Shown: positions 9,042-20,020 of the stretch, piece by piece
Layout: each line of letters starts with the position of its first letter
Position numbering within the stretch: position 1 is the first letter of the stretch
From: Vibrio sp. S9_S30
GTDB taxonomy: Bacteria; Pseudomonadota; Gammaproteobacteria; Enterobacterales; Vibrionaceae
Assembly: GCF_014694455.1 (NCBI RefSeq)
Contig: NZ_JAAUWT010000012.1
Coordinates: 62,001 to 126,000 of the forward strand
Direction: 5' to 3'
DNA: 64,000 nt
Notes under the pieces: model-generated
What the model was told of the DNA's origin: nothing
The model's input: the letters and a program-made list of their open reading frames with translations, nothing else
Database searches by the model: none
Translations under genes and position numbers: made by a program

Positions 9042-12000
9042 TTGAAAGAGGTAAATATCAATCACTAACCATGATCAACTGGAACGGCTTTTTCGCACGT
9101 ACTTTTGATATCGATGGTTTGGTTACGACACTTTCTGGTGGTAACGGTGCGGGTAAATCGACCACAATGGCCGCGTTCATAACGGCATTAATTCCTGACC
9201 AAAGCTTGCTGCATTTCCGTAATACGACAGAAGCAGGCAGCTCTCAAGCCTCACGTGATAAGGGGCTATATGGTAAATTGCAACCTGGTGCCTGCTACGC
9301 CGTTCTTGACGTGGTGAATTCACGTAATCAGCGTTTATTGTTTGCGGTAAAACTGCAGCAAGTGGCTGGGCGAGACAAAAAAGTAGACATCAAGCCGTTT
9401 ATTATTCAAGGTTTACCCAGTCACGTCAAACCAACCGATGTGCTGATTGAAAGTGTATCGGAGAAACACGCTCGTGTTCGCCAAATCAACGAAGTGAAAG
9501 AAAACGCACTTCAACACGAAGGTGTTCACTTCAAAGCGTTTTCTTCTGTTGCCGAATACCATTCTCAGATGTTTGAATTCGGGGTGTTGCCGAAGAAACT
9601 TCGCAACAGCAGCGACCGTTCCAAGTTTTACCGATTGATTGAAGCCTCGTTGTACGGCGGAATATCCAGTGCTATCACACGATCATTACGCGATTACCTA
9701 TTGCCACAAAATGGTGGCGTAAAAAAAGCGTTCCAAGATATGGAATCGGCCCTGCGTGAAAACCGCATGACGCTAGAAGCGATCAAAACGACGCAAGCCG
9801 ATCGCGATTTATTCAAACACCTAATCACTGAGTCGACCAATTACGTGGCGGCGGATTACATGCGTCACGCCAATGAACGTCGTAACAAGCTAGAGGCGAC
9901 GATGTCTTTGCGTTCAGAGTTGTTTGGGTCACGTTCTCAGCTAATCGAACAAAACCATTTGCTAAACCGCGTACAAGAAGAGCTTGAACTGCTGGTTGAG
10001 CAAGAAGGGGGATTGGAGCAAGACCATCAAGCGGCGTCTGATCACTTGCAGTTGGTCCAAAATGCCCTCCGACAACAAGAAAAAATCGAACGCTACCAAG
10101 AAGATCTCGAAGAGCTGAGCGAGCGCCTTGAAGAACAAAGCATGGTGGTTGAAGACGCTCAAGAACGTTTAGTGGAAGCAGAAGAGCAGGCACACATTTC
10201 TGAAGAGGAAGTGGACAGCCTGAAAACACAGCTTGCGGATTATCAGCAAGCGTTAGATGTTCAGCAAACCCGAGCATTGCAGTATCAACAAGCCGTCAAG
10301 GCATTGGAGAAAGCAAAAGAACTTGCGGGCTTCGATGGCCTCACCTCTGATAATGCGGCGACATTACTGAGTGAGTTGAAACAATCGGAGCAAGATAAAA
10401 CAACCGCGTTGCTGTCGATAAAACACAAATTGGACATGTCTTCGGCAGCGGCTGAACAGTTTGAACAGGCGTATGCGCTAATTAAGAGCATTGCGGGCGA
10501 AGTAGAGCGCACCCAAGCCTCCGCTGTCGCAAAAGCCAGCCTGCAAAAAGCACGCGAAAATCAACAACTGCTGCAAAATGAATCACAGTGGCAAGCACAA
10601 TACCGCGACCTAGAAAGAAGCCTAACTCAGCAGCGTATTGCACAGCAAAGTGTGACGGAATACCAGAAGCAACACAGTGTTGACTTGATCGATGAATTAA
10701 CGCTTGAGCAAGAACGCGAGCGTCACAGTGCAACGATTGAATCGGTAGAGCATGACAAAGAAGTGCTGCGTGAGCAGCGCAGTGAACTTCGTCGTCACCA
10801 GCAAGATACCGACGCTGAAATCAAAAGATATGAGGGCATTGCGCCGACTTGGATTGCTGCCCACGATGCACTAGAAAAGCTAAAAGAACAATCGGAAGGC
10901 GATTTGTACGATAGCCAGGCAGTAATGTCTGAAATGCAGCAAGTTCTAGAGCGTGAGAAAGCTCAATCGATAGCCAAAGATAAGCTGGGTGAGCGACGTA
11001 CTCAATTGGATAATGAAATCGAACGCCTAGCATCGCCGGGTGGTTCGAACGATCCTCGTCTAAAAGGGCTGGCTGATACGTTAGGCGGTGTGCTGCTTTC
11101 TGAAATTTACGACGATATTACGATAGATGATGCGCCGTATTTTAGTGCGATGTACGGACCTGCACGTCATGCTATTGTTGTTTCTGATTTGTCTGGCATT
11201 AAAGAAAAGCTCATCGAGCTAGACGATTGCCCAGAAGATTTGTACATCATCGAAGGGGACGTGGATGCCTTTGACGACAGTTCATTCAACGCAGATGAAC
11301 TCGAAGGCGCGGTTTGCGTTCAGCTTAACGATCGTCAAATGCGTTACTCTCGTTTCCCAGACATTCCGTTGTTTGGACGTGCAGCGCGTGAACAGCGTTT
11401 AGCGTTGTTGCGGGCAGAGCGTGATGAAGTAGTAGAACATCATGCGAAAGCGTCATTTGATTCGCAAAAGCTTCAACGTCTGTACCAAGCGTTCAATGAG
11501 TTTGTCGCGAAACATATCGGTGTGGCTTTTGAAGCGGATCCAGAACAAGCGCTTCAGGTTGCGCGTGAGAAACGCAATCAATTGGCTCGTCAGCTTTCTG
11601 AATTGGAAAACCGCGAACAGCAGCAGCATAGCCAGCTTGCAGCGTCTAAAAAGGCATTGTCACTTCTTGATAAGCTTGCGCCAATGATGGGTGTGGTCGA
11701 AGATGAAACCTTATTGGAGCGCCACCAAGATCTGGAAGAGAAACTCGCTAACCTAAGCGAAGCAAAACACTTCCAGAGTCTTCATGGGAAAGCCATTGCG
11801 CAATTAGAAAAAGTCTCGTCTGCTCTAGAAGCTGACCCAGAGCAATTTGATGCTTTGCAAGCAGAATATGAAGCGGCTGATAGCGAACTTCAGGTTCTTA
11901 AGGTCACCCTGTTTGCCTTGGCGGATTTGGTCGAACGTCGTCATCACTTTAGCTACTCCGACTCGGTTGAATTACTGAATAAGAGCAGTGAACTGAGTGA

Positions 12001-13507
12001 ACAGTTGAAGTCCAAGTTAGTGGCAGCGGAACGAGCGCGTACGCGTCATCGTGAAGTATCGAAACAATCTCAGCAACAACTTAGCCAATACAATCAAGTG
12101 CTTGCTTCTCTCAAGAGTTCACACCAAGCGAAAGCGGAAACCATGCAAGAGTTCCGAATTGAATTGCAGGAGTTTGGTGTTAACGCGGATGCGGGTGCGG
12201 AAGAGCGTGCACGTAATCGTCGCGATGAGTTGCAAGAACGGTTACACGCATCACGTAATCGCAAGAGTGAATTTGAGCGAATTATTACATCATCTGAGCT
12301 GGAAATGAAATCTTTAGCGAAGCACCTAAAGAAAGTTCAGAAAGAATACATTGAACTTCGTACCTTTGTGGTTGCGGCAAAAGCAGGATGGTGTTCGGTT
12401 CTTCGCCTTGCGAGAGAAAATGACGTTGAACGTCGTTTGCACCGCCGTGAATTGGCTTACATGTCGGCAGACGAATTGCGTTCCATGTCGGATAAATCAC
12501 TGGGTGCTTTACGTCTGGCTGTTGCCGACAACGAAGACCTACGTGATGCGTTGCGTTCATCCGAAGATAATGCTCGTCCTGAGAAAAAGGTGCTCTTCTA
12601 CATCTCGGTGTACCAGCACCTTCGTGAGCGTATTCGTCAGGATATTATTCACACAGATGATCCGGTTGAAGCCATTGAAGAGATGGAAGTCGAATTGGCT
12701 CGCCTTACCGAAGAACTGACTCAGCGTGAAAATCGCTTAGCGATCAGTTCCGAATCGGTCGCGGCAATCATCAAGAAAACGATTCAGCGAGAGCAAAACC
12801 GAATTCGCATGCTTAACCAAGGATTGTCGAACATATACTTTGGTCAGGTAAAAGGCGTTCGCTTGAATGTGAACATTCGTGAAAGCCACGAAGTTTTGCT
12901 CAATGGTTTGAGCACGCAGCAAGAGCAGCATAAAGATCTGTTTGAAAGTACACGCTTTACGTTTTCGGAAGCGATGGCTAAATTGTTCCAGCGTGTGAAC
13001 CCGCATATTGATATGGGGCAGCGTTCACCACAAGTGCTGGGAGAAGAACTGTTAGATTACCGAAACTACTTAGAGTTGAGTGTTGAAGTCAATCGTGGTT
13101 CGGATGGTTGGCTGCAAGCCGAATCGGGGGCGCTTTCTACGGGTGAAGCCATTGGTACGGGTCAGTCCATACTGCTAATGGTGGTGCAAAGCTGGGAAGA
13201 AGAATCTCGACGCTTACGCAGCAAAGATATTGTGCCTTGCCGTCTTCTATTCTTAGATGAAGCCGCCCGTCTTGACGCGAAATCGATCTCAACACTGTTT
13301 GAGCTTTGTGATCGTCTGGGTATGCAATTGCTTATTGCAGCACCAGAAAACATCAGCCCAGAAAAAGGCACAACTTACAAATTGGTTCGTAAGGTATTTA
13401 AAGATCACGAGCACGTGCACGTTGTAGGGCTGAGAGGGTTTGGCGACACGTCTAAAGTGAGTGATGCTGCTCAAGAAGCAATGGAAGAAGCGGATTTAGT
13501 CGGTTAA
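9038..13507 (+). CDS. mukB: chromosome partition protein MukB (SMC-like ATPase)
   Basis: 1489 residues, as expected (E. coli 1486). Walker A GGNGAGKS lies at residues 34-41. Two very long coiled coils (about 280-650 and 850-1120) flank a hinge (about 660-790). The C-terminal head carries the ABC signature region around [14 protein letters not shown] and Walker [13 protein letters not shown]. MukB is the motor of the MukBEF condensin that compacts and segregates the chromosome; it replaces SMC in these bacteria. It is the last gene of the operon and is followed by a strong terminator. Confidence 0.97.
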   Translation: MIERGKYQSLTMINWNGFFARTFDIDGLVTTLSGGNGAGKSTTMAAFITALIPDQSLLHFRNTTEAGSSQASRDKGLYGKLQPGACYAVLDVVNSRNQRLLFAVKLQQVAGRDKKVDIKPFIIQGLPSHVKPTDVLIESVSEKHARVRQINEVKENALQHEGVHFKAFSSVAEYHSQMFEFGVLPKKLRNSSDRSKFYRLIEASLYGGISSAITRSLRDYLLPQNGGVKKAFQDMESALRENRMTLEAIKTTQADRDLFKHLITESTNYVAADYMRHANERRNKLEATMSLRSELFGSRSQLIEQNHLLNRVQEELELLVEQEGGLEQDHQAASDHLQLVQNALRQQEKIERYQEDLEELSERLEEQSMVVEDAQERLVEAEEQAHISEEEVDSLKTQLADYQQALDVQQTRALQYQQAVKALEKAKELAGFDGLTSDNAATLLSELKQSEQDKTTALLSIKHKLDMSSAAAEQFEQAYALIKSIAGEVERTQASAVAKASLQKARENQQLLQNESQWQAQYRDLERSLTQQRIAQQSVTEYQKQHSVDLIDELTLEQERERHSATIESVEHDKEVLREQRSELRRHQQDTDAEIKRYEGIAPTWIAAHDALEKLKEQSEGDLYDSQAVMSEMQQVLEREKAQSIAKDKLGERRTQLDNEIERLASPGGSNDPRLKGLADTLGGVLLSEIYDDITIDDAPYFSAMYGPARHAIVVSDLSGIKEKLIELDDCPEDLYIIEGDVDAFDDSSFNADELEGAVCVQLNDRQMRYSRFPDIPLFGRAAREQRLALLRAERDEVVEHHAKASFDSQKLQRLYQAFNEFVAKHIGVAFEADPEQALQVAREKRNQLARQLSELENREQQQHSQLAASKKALSLLDKLAPMMGVVEDETLLERHQDLEEKLANLSEAKHFQSLHGKAIAQLEKVSSALEADPEQFDALQAEYEAADSELQVLKVTLFALADLVERRHHFSYSDSVELLNKSSELSEQLKSKLVAAERARTRHREVSKQSQQQLSQYNQVLASLKSSHQAKAETMQEFRIELQEFGVNADAGAEERARNRRDELQERLHASRNRKSEFERIITSSELEMKSLAKHLKKVQKEYIELRTFVVAAKAGWCSVLRLARENDVERRLHRRELAYMSADELRSMSDKSLGALRLAVADNEDLRDALRSSEDNARPEKKVLFYISVYQHLRERIRQDIIHTDDPVEAIEEMEVELARLTEELTQRENRLAISSESVAAIIKKTIQREQNRIRMLNQGLSNIYFGQVKGVRLNVNIRESHEVLLNGLSTQQEQHKDLFESTRFTFSEAMAKLFQRVNPHIDMGQRSPQVLGEELLDYRNYLELSVEVNRGSDGWLQAESGALSTGEAIGTGQSILLMVVQSWEEESRRLRSKDIVPCRLLFLDEAARLDAKSISTLFELCDRLGMQLLIAAPENISPEKGTTYKLVRKVFKDHEHVHVVGLRGFGDTSKVSDAAQEAMEEADLVG

Positions 13508-13558
13508 CTTTCATCGCAGCTAGGGTAAACAATTACACTAGGGTCAACAAATCTAATT

Positions 13559-13590
13559 ACGCCTCCTTTCTGGGGGCGTTTTTATTTTCT
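13559..13590 (+). terminator. intrinsic terminator of cmoM-mukFEB
   Basis: An 8-bp stem (13559-13566 with 13572-13579) with a TTTCT loop and a T-rich tail, about 50 bases after the mukB stop. Confidence 0.88.
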
Positions 13591-13693
13591 TTTTGGGGAC
13601 ATACTGTACTCAAACAACCTCTAGATGTAGGATTTAACACTCTATCTTCGGCTCCTTATGGCAATCAACGCATCGAAATAACGGACAGTCTTC

Positions 13694-14593
13694 ATGAAAA
13701 GGAAATCGCTAACGGGTCAACTCAGTGACATCGATTTGCGCTTATTGCGTGTTTTTCGTTGTGTGGTGGAATCGGGTGGATTTTCAGCCGCGGAAGTCGC
13801 GCTCAATATCAGCCGTGCCGCCATCAGTACGGCCATGGCCGATCTAGAAGTCCGATTAGGGTTTAAGCTGTGCCATCGTGGACGGTCGGGTTTTTCTATG
13901 ACAGATGAAGGGCAGCAGGTTTACCAATACGCGCTTCAATTGCTGGCGTCATTGGAAGAATTTAAGACTCAGATTAATACTTTGCATTCGAATCTGGTCG
14001 GTGAGTTAAACATTGGCATTACGGACAACATGGTTTCGATGACCGAAATGCGCATCACCAATGCTCTTGCCGAGCTCAAAAAAGCCGGACCCGATGTGAT
14101 GATTAATATCCGGATGATCCCACCGAATGACGTCGAAAAAGGGGTTCTGGATGGGACTTTGCACGTAGGAATGATTCCGCATATTCGTACGTTATCTGGG
14201 CTTGAGTATGAACCTTTGTATAATGAGACATCATTGCTTTTTTGTGGCTTAGGGCACCCAATGTTCTCAGAACACGTTGAATCAGTGGATTTTGCCGAAT
14301 GGGATGCCGTCATTCCTGCCTATGCTCAAACCCCAAAAATTCAGGCGTTGTATAACTCTATGAAAAATTCAGCCACAGCGACTGACAGGGAAGGCATCGC
14401 GTTTCTTTTACTCACAGGACAGTACTTAGGATACCTGCCCGATCATTTTGCCCAAAGGTGGGTCGATGACGGTGTAATGAAAGCCATATTACCTATGCAA
14501 TACGGTTATTCTCAGCCCTTTGCCTCCATTACTCGAAAAGAGCGTCGGGCAAATTTAGTGTTAGAAACGTTTTTGCTCGCGCTTAACAAGTGA
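13694..14593 (+). CDS. LysR-type transcriptional regulator
   Basis: 299 residues: N-terminal winged helix-turn-helix (about 10-70, with FRCVVESGGFSAAEVALNISRAAIS) followed by a LysR substrate-binding domain (about 95-295). The effector cannot be told from the sequence. It is co-oriented with an AraC regulator, a P1 peptidase, an MFS transporter and an omega-aminotransferase, and is a likely local regulator of that group. No clear terminator follows, and 95 bases separate it from the AraC gene. Confidence 0.85.
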   Translation: MKRKSLTGQLSDIDLRLLRVFRCVVESGGFSAAEVALNISRAAISTAMADLEVRLGFKLCHRGRSGFSMTDEGQQVYQYALQLLASLEEFKTQINTLHSNLVGELNIGITDNMVSMTEMRITNALAELKKAGPDVMINIRMIPPNDVEKGVLDGTLHVGMIPHIRTLSGLEYEPLYNETSLLFCGLGHPMFSEHVESVDFAEWDAVIPAYAQTPKIQALYNSMKNSATATDREGIAFLLLTGQYLGYLPDHFAQRWVDDGVMKAILPMQYGYSQPFASITRKERRANLVLETFLLALNK

Positions 14594-14688
14594 GTGTTGC
14601 TAAGTGGGCATTCTGATTCACGCTTTTCGTTTAAATGCAAGGGTGCTTGTGTTAGAAATAAAGGCTGTTTAAGCAATAATAGAATTTC

Positions 14689-15702
14689 ATGGTTTCAGGT
14701 ACGATTTCGAGAATCTTTTCTGATCAGGTTTTGGCCTATCTTCGCACGTTAGACGAAGAGGTTTCTGATGATCTCTTGCCTGAACCAGGGGAAGCCGTCC
14801 AATATTTGGGAGACGGAAATTATCTCTATCTAAGCGACTTTTATCAGTTCCTTAATCGGGTAGAAACCTTGACGAGAAACCCTGACTTTGGCTGGGATAT
14901 CTATCAAGATTTTGATTTTCGTAACATGGGAATCATGGGGTATGCGATTGTCAATTCGACGTACCTCAAAGAGGCCATATCGGTCACCTGCGACTACGTT
15001 CAATTGGTTCAAAGCCACACCGAAGTTTTCCTAAGACCAAGTCTTCATCATCCCGATTGCATGGATTTATGTTACCGCGTGAATTCTGATGGCTTGGCAT
15101 CGGTGCATGATACCCATATGTCGCTAGGCTTTTTTATCCGTCTCATACAGTATTTATGCAACCCAGACTGGAGCCCTGTGCGGATTGGCTTAACGCACAG
15201 CCAGCGTAAGCGAAACATCAGTGAGAAGACTCAGTCCTTGTTTCTGGCAGAACAGCCATTCAATTTTATTACCATCGAAAACCGCGTATTAGACGCACAG
15301 ATTGCCGCATCAGATCGACGCTTGTATGACATTATGTGCAGTAATCTGACTGAAAAAATCGAGCAGCAATCCGAAACGTTGTCTTTCTTTCAAGAGCTTG
15401 AAGACGTTATCTTTCAACTGTTGTCTGATGAGGAGTGCGAAATTGATAAAGCAGCTGAACACATGTGCATGAGCCGCCGTACACTTCAGCGCAGACTAGC
15501 GGATCATGATGTAAGTTTTTCTTATCTGGTGGACAACGTGCGGCGTCATTTTGCATGTCAGTTGCTACATGAAGTTAAGCTATCGATGATTGATATTGCT
15601 TTAACCTTAGGCTACTCAGAGCTTGCTGCCTTTGATCGAGCTTTCAAACGCTGGCACGGGATCACCCCTACCCAGTATCGAGCGTTGTTTTCCCCAAAAT
15701 AA
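14689..15702 (+). CDS. AraC-family regulator with Arabinose_bd-type N-terminal domain
   Basis: 337 residues. The N-terminal part (about 20-205) resembles the ligand-binding domain of OruR/ArgR-type AraC regulators, containing MGIMGYAIVNSTYLKEAI. The C-terminal AraC/XylS domain has two helix-turn-helices: IDKAAEHMCMSRRTLQRRLAD and SMIDIALTLGYSELAAFDRAFKRWHGITPTQYR (each cut here from longer motifs at about 258-335). Such regulators often respond to amino acids or amino-acid derivatives, which suits the adjacent peptidase, transporter and transaminase genes. The exact ligand is unknown. Confidence 0.83.
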   Translation: MVSGTISRIFSDQVLAYLRTLDEEVSDDLLPEPGEAVQYLGDGNYLYLSDFYQFLNRVETLTRNPDFGWDIYQDFDFRNMGIMGYAIVNSTYLKEAISVTCDYVQLVQSHTEVFLRPSLHHPDCMDLCYRVNSDGLASVHDTHMSLGFFIRLIQYLCNPDWSPVRIGLTHSQRKRNISEKTQSLFLAEQPFNFITIENRVLDAQIAASDRRLYDIMCSNLTEKIEQQSETLSFFQELEDVIFQLLSDEECEIDKAAEHMCMSRRTLQRRLADHDVSFSYLVDNVRRHFACQLLHEVKLSMIDIALTLGYSELAAFDRAFKRWHGITPTQYRALFSPK

Positions 15703-15841
15703 CCGCATACCACTCACATGCCATTAAGTTGTCACTTCAAGTCAATACAGCGACTACCGACCCCTTTATCTTAACTTTAGTTGTTAATAAGTTGTAAATT
15801 TCGCAGCTTATTCTTAAGTACGTAAACTAAGAGAAGGTTTC

Positions 15842-17005
15842 ATGGCTGTAATTCGTTCTAACTCCAAAACATCTCGACACGCTCCGACTCCTCGCGCCCG
15901 TGACTTGGGTATTCCATTAGAAGGCAAAACTTCAACTTTTAATGCCATTACTGATGTAAAAGGCGTTGAAGTTGGGTACACCACCTTGATTGATCCGTTG
16001 CAAAAAATGTGTACGGGCGTAACCGCTATTCTGCCGAGAGGGAAAAGCACGTCTCCGAGCCCTGTCTGGGCTGGGCAGTACGATCTTAACGGAAACGGAG
16101 AAATGACGGGCACACACTGGATCAATGAAGCAGGGTATTTCCTTGGTCCTATTTGCATGACGAATACGCACTCTGTCGGTATGGTGCACCACGCAGCGAC
16201 CCGCTGGATGATGAATACTTATAGCACGCACTTCAAAGAGGGGCACGCATGGGCAATGCCCGTAGTGGCGGAGACCTATGATGGCTTTATGAATGACATT
16301 ACGGCTCAATTTGTCACTGAGGCTGATGTGTTGGATGCGATCAACCGAGCACAGTCCGGTTCGATAGAAGAAGGCAATGTCGGCGGGGGAACGGGCATGC
16401 AAACGTACGAATTCAAAGGAGGGTCGGGAACCTCATCGCGTTTGGTGCGGATCCCCGGACATGAATTTGTCGTGGGTGTGTTTGTTCAGTCCAATTTTGG
16501 TTTGCGGCATGAATTTACTGTGGCTGGGGTCCCGATAGGACGATATCTGAATGACAACTGCCCAATCCTGCAAGCAATGGACAGCGATGCTAGAGACACG
16601 GGTTCCATCGTGGTGACCATTGCAACGGACGCCCCATTACTGCCGTTGCAACTTCAAAGTCTGGCGAAGAGGGCGGCGATTGGTTTGGGTCGCACAGGAA
16701 CCTCAGGCGGTCATTATTCTGGTGATATCTTCCTTGCCTTTTCGACGGCTAATGACAATGGCATGCCGTTCAGTTGTGGAACGGTTGCCGATGCGATTCT
16801 CCCATTACAGCATGTGAATGAGCACTACTTAGACGAATTTTATATGGCAACAGTGCAGGCGGTTGAAGAGGCCATTTTGAATGCCATGATGGCAGCGAAA
16901 ACAACATTAAGCGTGAAGCCCAAAGGATTGGTGTTTGAAGAAATTGATCATCAAACATTGCGCTCACTTCTTAAGAAGCACGATCGTTTAGTTGACGGTC
17001 TCTAA
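15842..17005 (+). CDS. P1-family (DmpA-type) N-terminal nucleophile aminopeptidase
   Basis: 387 residues, family S58/P1. The precursor is expected to cleave itself between Gly254 and Ser255, in TGSIVVTIATDAPL, which aligns with the Gly249-Ser250 site of DmpA; Ser255 then becomes the N-terminal nucleophile of a 133-residue beta subunit. The conserved GNVGGGTGM (about 178-186) and GGSGTSSR (about 193-200) segments are present. Characterised members release N-terminal D-amino acids, beta-alanine or other beta-amino acids from short peptides or amides. No signal peptide is visible, so it probably acts in the cytoplasm on imported substrates. The MFS gene follows after 43 bp and is probably co-transcribed. 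Confidence 0.88.
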   Translation: MAVIRSNSKTSRHAPTPRARDLGIPLEGKTSTFNAITDVKGVEVGYTTLIDPLQKMCTGVTAILPRGKSTSPSPVWAGQYDLNGNGEMTGTHWINEAGYFLGPICMTNTHSVGMVHHAATRWMMNTYSTHFKEGHAWAMPVVAETYDGFMNDITAQFVTEADVLDAINRAQSGSIEEGNVGGGTGMQTYEFKGGSGTSSRLVRIPGHEFVVGVFVQSNFGLRHEFTVAGVPIGRYLNDNCPILQAMDSDARDTGSIVVTIATDAPLLPLQLQSLAKRAAIGLGRTGTSGGHYSGDIFLAFSTANDNGMPFSCGTVADAILPLQHVNEHYLDEFYMATVQAVEEAILNAMMAAKTTLSVKPKGLVFEEIDHQTLRSLLKKHDRLVDGL

Positions 17006-17048
17006 ACCTAACACACCTATTTATCAAAGGAATGAAGAGAGAAGTGTA

Positions 17049-18233
17049 ATGAATAACTCAATACAACCCCCGAACTTACCATCAATAATCATGCTTGCGT
17101 GCGCAGGTGTCTTACCGGCTTTCGTTTTTCTGGTTGCCCCCGTCTTCGTCGGCGGGTTGGTTGAAACCGGCATGGCGGTTGATCAAGCGGGTTTTTTACT
17201 GTCAGCAGAATTAGGCGGCTTTGCCGTCGGAGGGCTATTGGCAACGCTGAGTTTAAAGAATATCCAATGGACTAAAATCGTATTCGTCGCGCTCTGGGCT
17301 ATGATCGTCGGAAACCTAGTAAGCGCGTACGTATCTAGCGGTCATGCCCACAGTTATGAGATGTTGATGTGGGTACGAGTGATCGGTGGGTTAGGAAGCG
17401 GAAGTTTGGCGGCCATTATCAATATTGCACTGAGCAAGGCGCAAAACAGTGATCGAGCGTTTGCGTATTTGCTGTTTGCGCAGCTTTCATTCAGTGCGTT
17501 GGGCATTTATTTGTTCCCAGATATCATCGCATCGGTTGGCAGCGTGAATGTCATTTTTTACGTACTCGTTGGGGCGTGTGCAGTGGTGTTAATTACCGCA
17601 CCTATTTGGACACAAAAGTGGGCTATTTCTATTGCTTCAGATTCATCGTTACCGAATCCCCCTTCATTGTGTAACCTCGTTATTTTACTCTCCATTTTAA
17701 CCATGTTCTTTTTTTACGCAGGTGAGAATGCTGTGTGGGCCTTTTTGGAGGTCATCGCCGAAGAAGGCGGGATCGAAGGTCATGAAATGGGGGAGTTGCT
17801 TGGGACAATAGGCTTGGCCGGTCTAGCCGGTGCTGCGTGCGCTATCGTTCAAGCTGAAAAATTTGGGCGATTGTTTCCCATTCTACTCACCATTAGCGTC
17901 CAGATAGGTGTAGCCATCCTTCTGCAAGGCGAGCTCAGTGCTATGCCGTTTTTATATTTGGCTTCTGTCTTTAATTTTCTTTGGAATTACTGCGCTCCGT
18001 ATCTGTTTGCCGTCGTGGCGGATGTGGATCCATCAGGTCGTGCCGTTGCTCTAAGCATTCCTGCATTAGGCGCTGGGCTCACGGCGGGGCCGCTTATTGT
18101 AGGGGCAATGTTGCCGACCTTTGGCTTATCGATAGTGAATATTGTTGCGATTTCAGCACTCACATTAAGTGCACTTATTGTAATGCCGTTACTGCGTAAG
18201 TCTTTGGTTTTCAAAGAAGATACAGTGAGTTAA
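17049..18233 (+). CDS. major facilitator superfamily transporter
   Basis: 394 residues with about twelve hydrophobic segments spread over the whole length, split by a central hydrophilic region near residues 190-210. No family-specific substrate motif is recognised. I use ATG 17049, which has a GAAGAGAGAAG purine-rich ribosome site; an upstream in-frame TTG overlapping the peptidase stop is less likely. Its place directly after the P1 peptidase suggests that it imports the peptidase substrate or exports a product; this is inference. Confidence 0.82.
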   Translation: MNNSIQPPNLPSIIMLACAGVLPAFVFLVAPVFVGGLVETGMAVDQAGFLLSAELGGFAVGGLLATLSLKNIQWTKIVFVALWAMIVGNLVSAYVSSGHAHSYEMLMWVRVIGGLGSGSLAAIINIALSKAQNSDRAFAYLLFAQLSFSALGIYLFPDIIASVGSVNVIFYVLVGACAVVLITAPIWTQKWAISIASDSSLPNPPSLCNLVILLSILTMFFFYAGENAVWAFLEVIAEEGGIEGHEMGELLGTIGLAGLAGAACAIVQAEKFGRLFPILLTISVQIGVAILLQGELSAMPFLYLASVFNFLWNYCAPYLFAVVADVDPSGRAVALSIPALGAGLTAGPLIVGAMLPTFGLSIVNIVAISALTLSALIVMPLLRKSLVFKEDTVS

Positions 18234-18307
18234 AACAGGCGAGCACCATTTAGAACACTATCAACGGAAGTAAAGACTTAAAGGTGGCTGATTCAACGAA
18301 AAGTTTT

Positions 18308-18343
18308 ACACCCTATCGCCCTATTCAAGAGGCGTTAGGGTGT
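18308..18343. promoter_or_regulatory. long hairpin between transporter and aminotransferase genes
   Basis: ACACCCTA (18308-18315) pairs with TAGGGTGT (18336-18343), with an inner CGCC-GGCG stem. There is no T run, so it may be a processing or weak termination element rather than a standard terminator. Confidence 0.5.
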
Positions 18344-18467
18344 GCTTCAGAGGGGAGAAAGAGTTACGTAACTTTCAAGTTAACTTGGCGTAACTAACTC
18401 TGTATTTAAGTTGCGTAATCGGAGTAATACATTGCGATAAGAGTGTAATCAATAAGGCGATAAGAAT

Positions 18468-19811
18468 ATGGACATTCAATCTTCTCACGACAGTAAAATA
18501 CCCCAGCACCAATTGGATGCGCATTGGATGGCATTTACAGGGAATCGAGAGTTCAAACGAGCACCCAGAATCATCCAATCTGCCAGTGGTCGATTTTATA
18601 CGGATGACAAAAAACGCAAGGTGTTCGATGGCTTATCGGGGTTATGGACTTGTGGGTTGGGTCATTGCCATCCACAGATTACAGAAGCGATATCAAAGCA
18701 AGCGGCGCATCTAGATTATTCACCCGCTTTTCAGTTTGGTCACCCAAAAGCATTTGAACTGGCAGAGCGAATTGCTTCGATGATGCCACACAATTTGAAC
18801 CGAGTGTTCTTTACCGGATCTGGCTCTGAATCGGTTGATACGGCTCTTAAGATAGCACGAGCGTATTGGAAGAAACGAGGTAAAGCGAGTAAGACAAAAT
18901 TGATTGGACGTGCCAAAGGTTACCATGGTGTGAACTTTGGTGGAATCAGTGTTGGTGGCATTGGTGCTAACCGAAGCCTTTATGGTGAAGGGCTGGCGAG
19001 TGATCACCTTTCTCACACGCTATTGGAAGAGAACCGTTTTTCGAAAGGGCTTCCAGAAACTGGGGCTTCATTGGCGAATGAATTGGAAGAAAAAGTGCTG
19101 CTGCATGGCGCAGATAACATTGCTGCTGTGATTGTCGAACCCATTGCTGGGAGCGCTGGTGTGCTACCTCCCCCGAAAGGGTATTTGGCGCGCTTAAGAG
19201 AGTTGTGTACCCAGCACGACATCTTACTGATTTTTGATGAGGTGATTACCGGATTTGGGCGAATGGGTGCAAACAGCGCCGCTGAATTATTTGACGTTAC
19301 CCCCGATTTAATGACGATTGCCAAGCAACTCACTAACGGCGCCATTCCTATGGGAGCGGTAGTGGCATCTCAGCCTATTTACGACACATTTATGGAGTCG
19401 GGGGGAGCGGAGTACCTGCTGGAATTGCCCCATGGCTACACCTATTCCGCACACCCTATCGCGTGTGCTGCTGCTTTGGCTACATTGGATGTGATTGAAC
19501 AAGAAGGTGTGCTCTCTCATGTGCGTGACCTATCACCTAGCTTTGAACAGAAAGTTCATAGCCTCCAAGCCCATTCTTCTGTGTTAGACATTCGAAATTT
19601 TGGGTTGGCGGCTGGGCTTACGTTTGCTGCCAAAGAAGGGCAACCGTTACTACGACCTTACCAAATCGCCATGTCTTGTTGGAAAAAGGGCTTTTACGTT
19701 CGTTACGGTGGTGACACCATTCAGCTTGGCGTGCCATTCCAAACAACCGACAGAGAACTCGACGCATTAATTAATGCATTGGGTGAAGCGATAGAAGAAA
19801 CAAAAGATTAA
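18468..19811 (+). CDS. omega-amino acid:pyruvate aminotransferase (beta-alanine type), class III
   Basis: 447 residues, fold-type I PLP enzyme. The PLP-binding features are visible: GSGSESVDTALK near 117-128, DEVITGFGR with Asp257, and the Schiff-base Lys286 in AKQLTNGAIPMGAV. LDGLSGLWTCGLGH-like and PAFQFGHPKAFELAE segments match beta-alanine:pyruvate aminotransferases, which convert beta-alanine to malonate semialdehyde; related enzymes use other omega-amines. An AAGGCGATAAG ribosome site precedes the ATG. Together with the P1 peptidase and MFS genes it suggests use of beta-amino acids released from peptides. A terminator closes the unit. Confidence 0.85.
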   Translation: MDIQSSHDSKIPQHQLDAHWMAFTGNREFKRAPRIIQSASGRFYTDDKKRKVFDGLSGLWTCGLGHCHPQITEAISKQAAHLDYSPAFQFGHPKAFELAERIASMMPHNLNRVFFTGSGSESVDTALKIARAYWKKRGKASKTKLIGRAKGYHGVNFGGISVGGIGANRSLYGEGLASDHLSHTLLEENRFSKGLPETGASLANELEEKVLLHGADNIAAVIVEPIAGSAGVLPPPKGYLARLRELCTQHDILLIFDEVITGFGRMGANSAAELFDVTPDLMTIAKQLTNGAIPMGAVVASQPIYDTFMESGGAEYLLELPHGYTYSAHPIACAAALATLDVIEQEGVLSHVRDLSPSFEQKVHSLQAHSSVLDIRNFGLAAGLTFAAKEGQPLLRPYQIAMSCWKKGFYVRYGGDTIQLGVPFQTTDRELDALINALGEAIEETKD

Positions 19812-19889
19812 AAATGACAACGATAGGGCGTTGATTCTCGGAGTGAGTTTCAACCGCTAAGTGTGGTTGTCGGAATCATGCCACGGTCA

Positions 19890-19912
19890 AAAAGCCCTTA
19901 ATTGGGCTTCTT
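19890..19912 (+). terminator. terminator after the aminotransferase gene
   Basis: AAGCCC (19892-19897) pairs with GGGCTT (19904-19909), preceded by A residues and followed by TTCTT. Confidence 0.65.
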
Positions 19913-20020
19913 GTGGTGTGTGCATTTTAGAGCAGTCAAGTTAACGGTTTGCCATTTTGTTAATTTGAATGTTCTCTATGGTAATCTATTCAGCATGTTT
20001 TTCTTTAGTCTGGGCTTACC

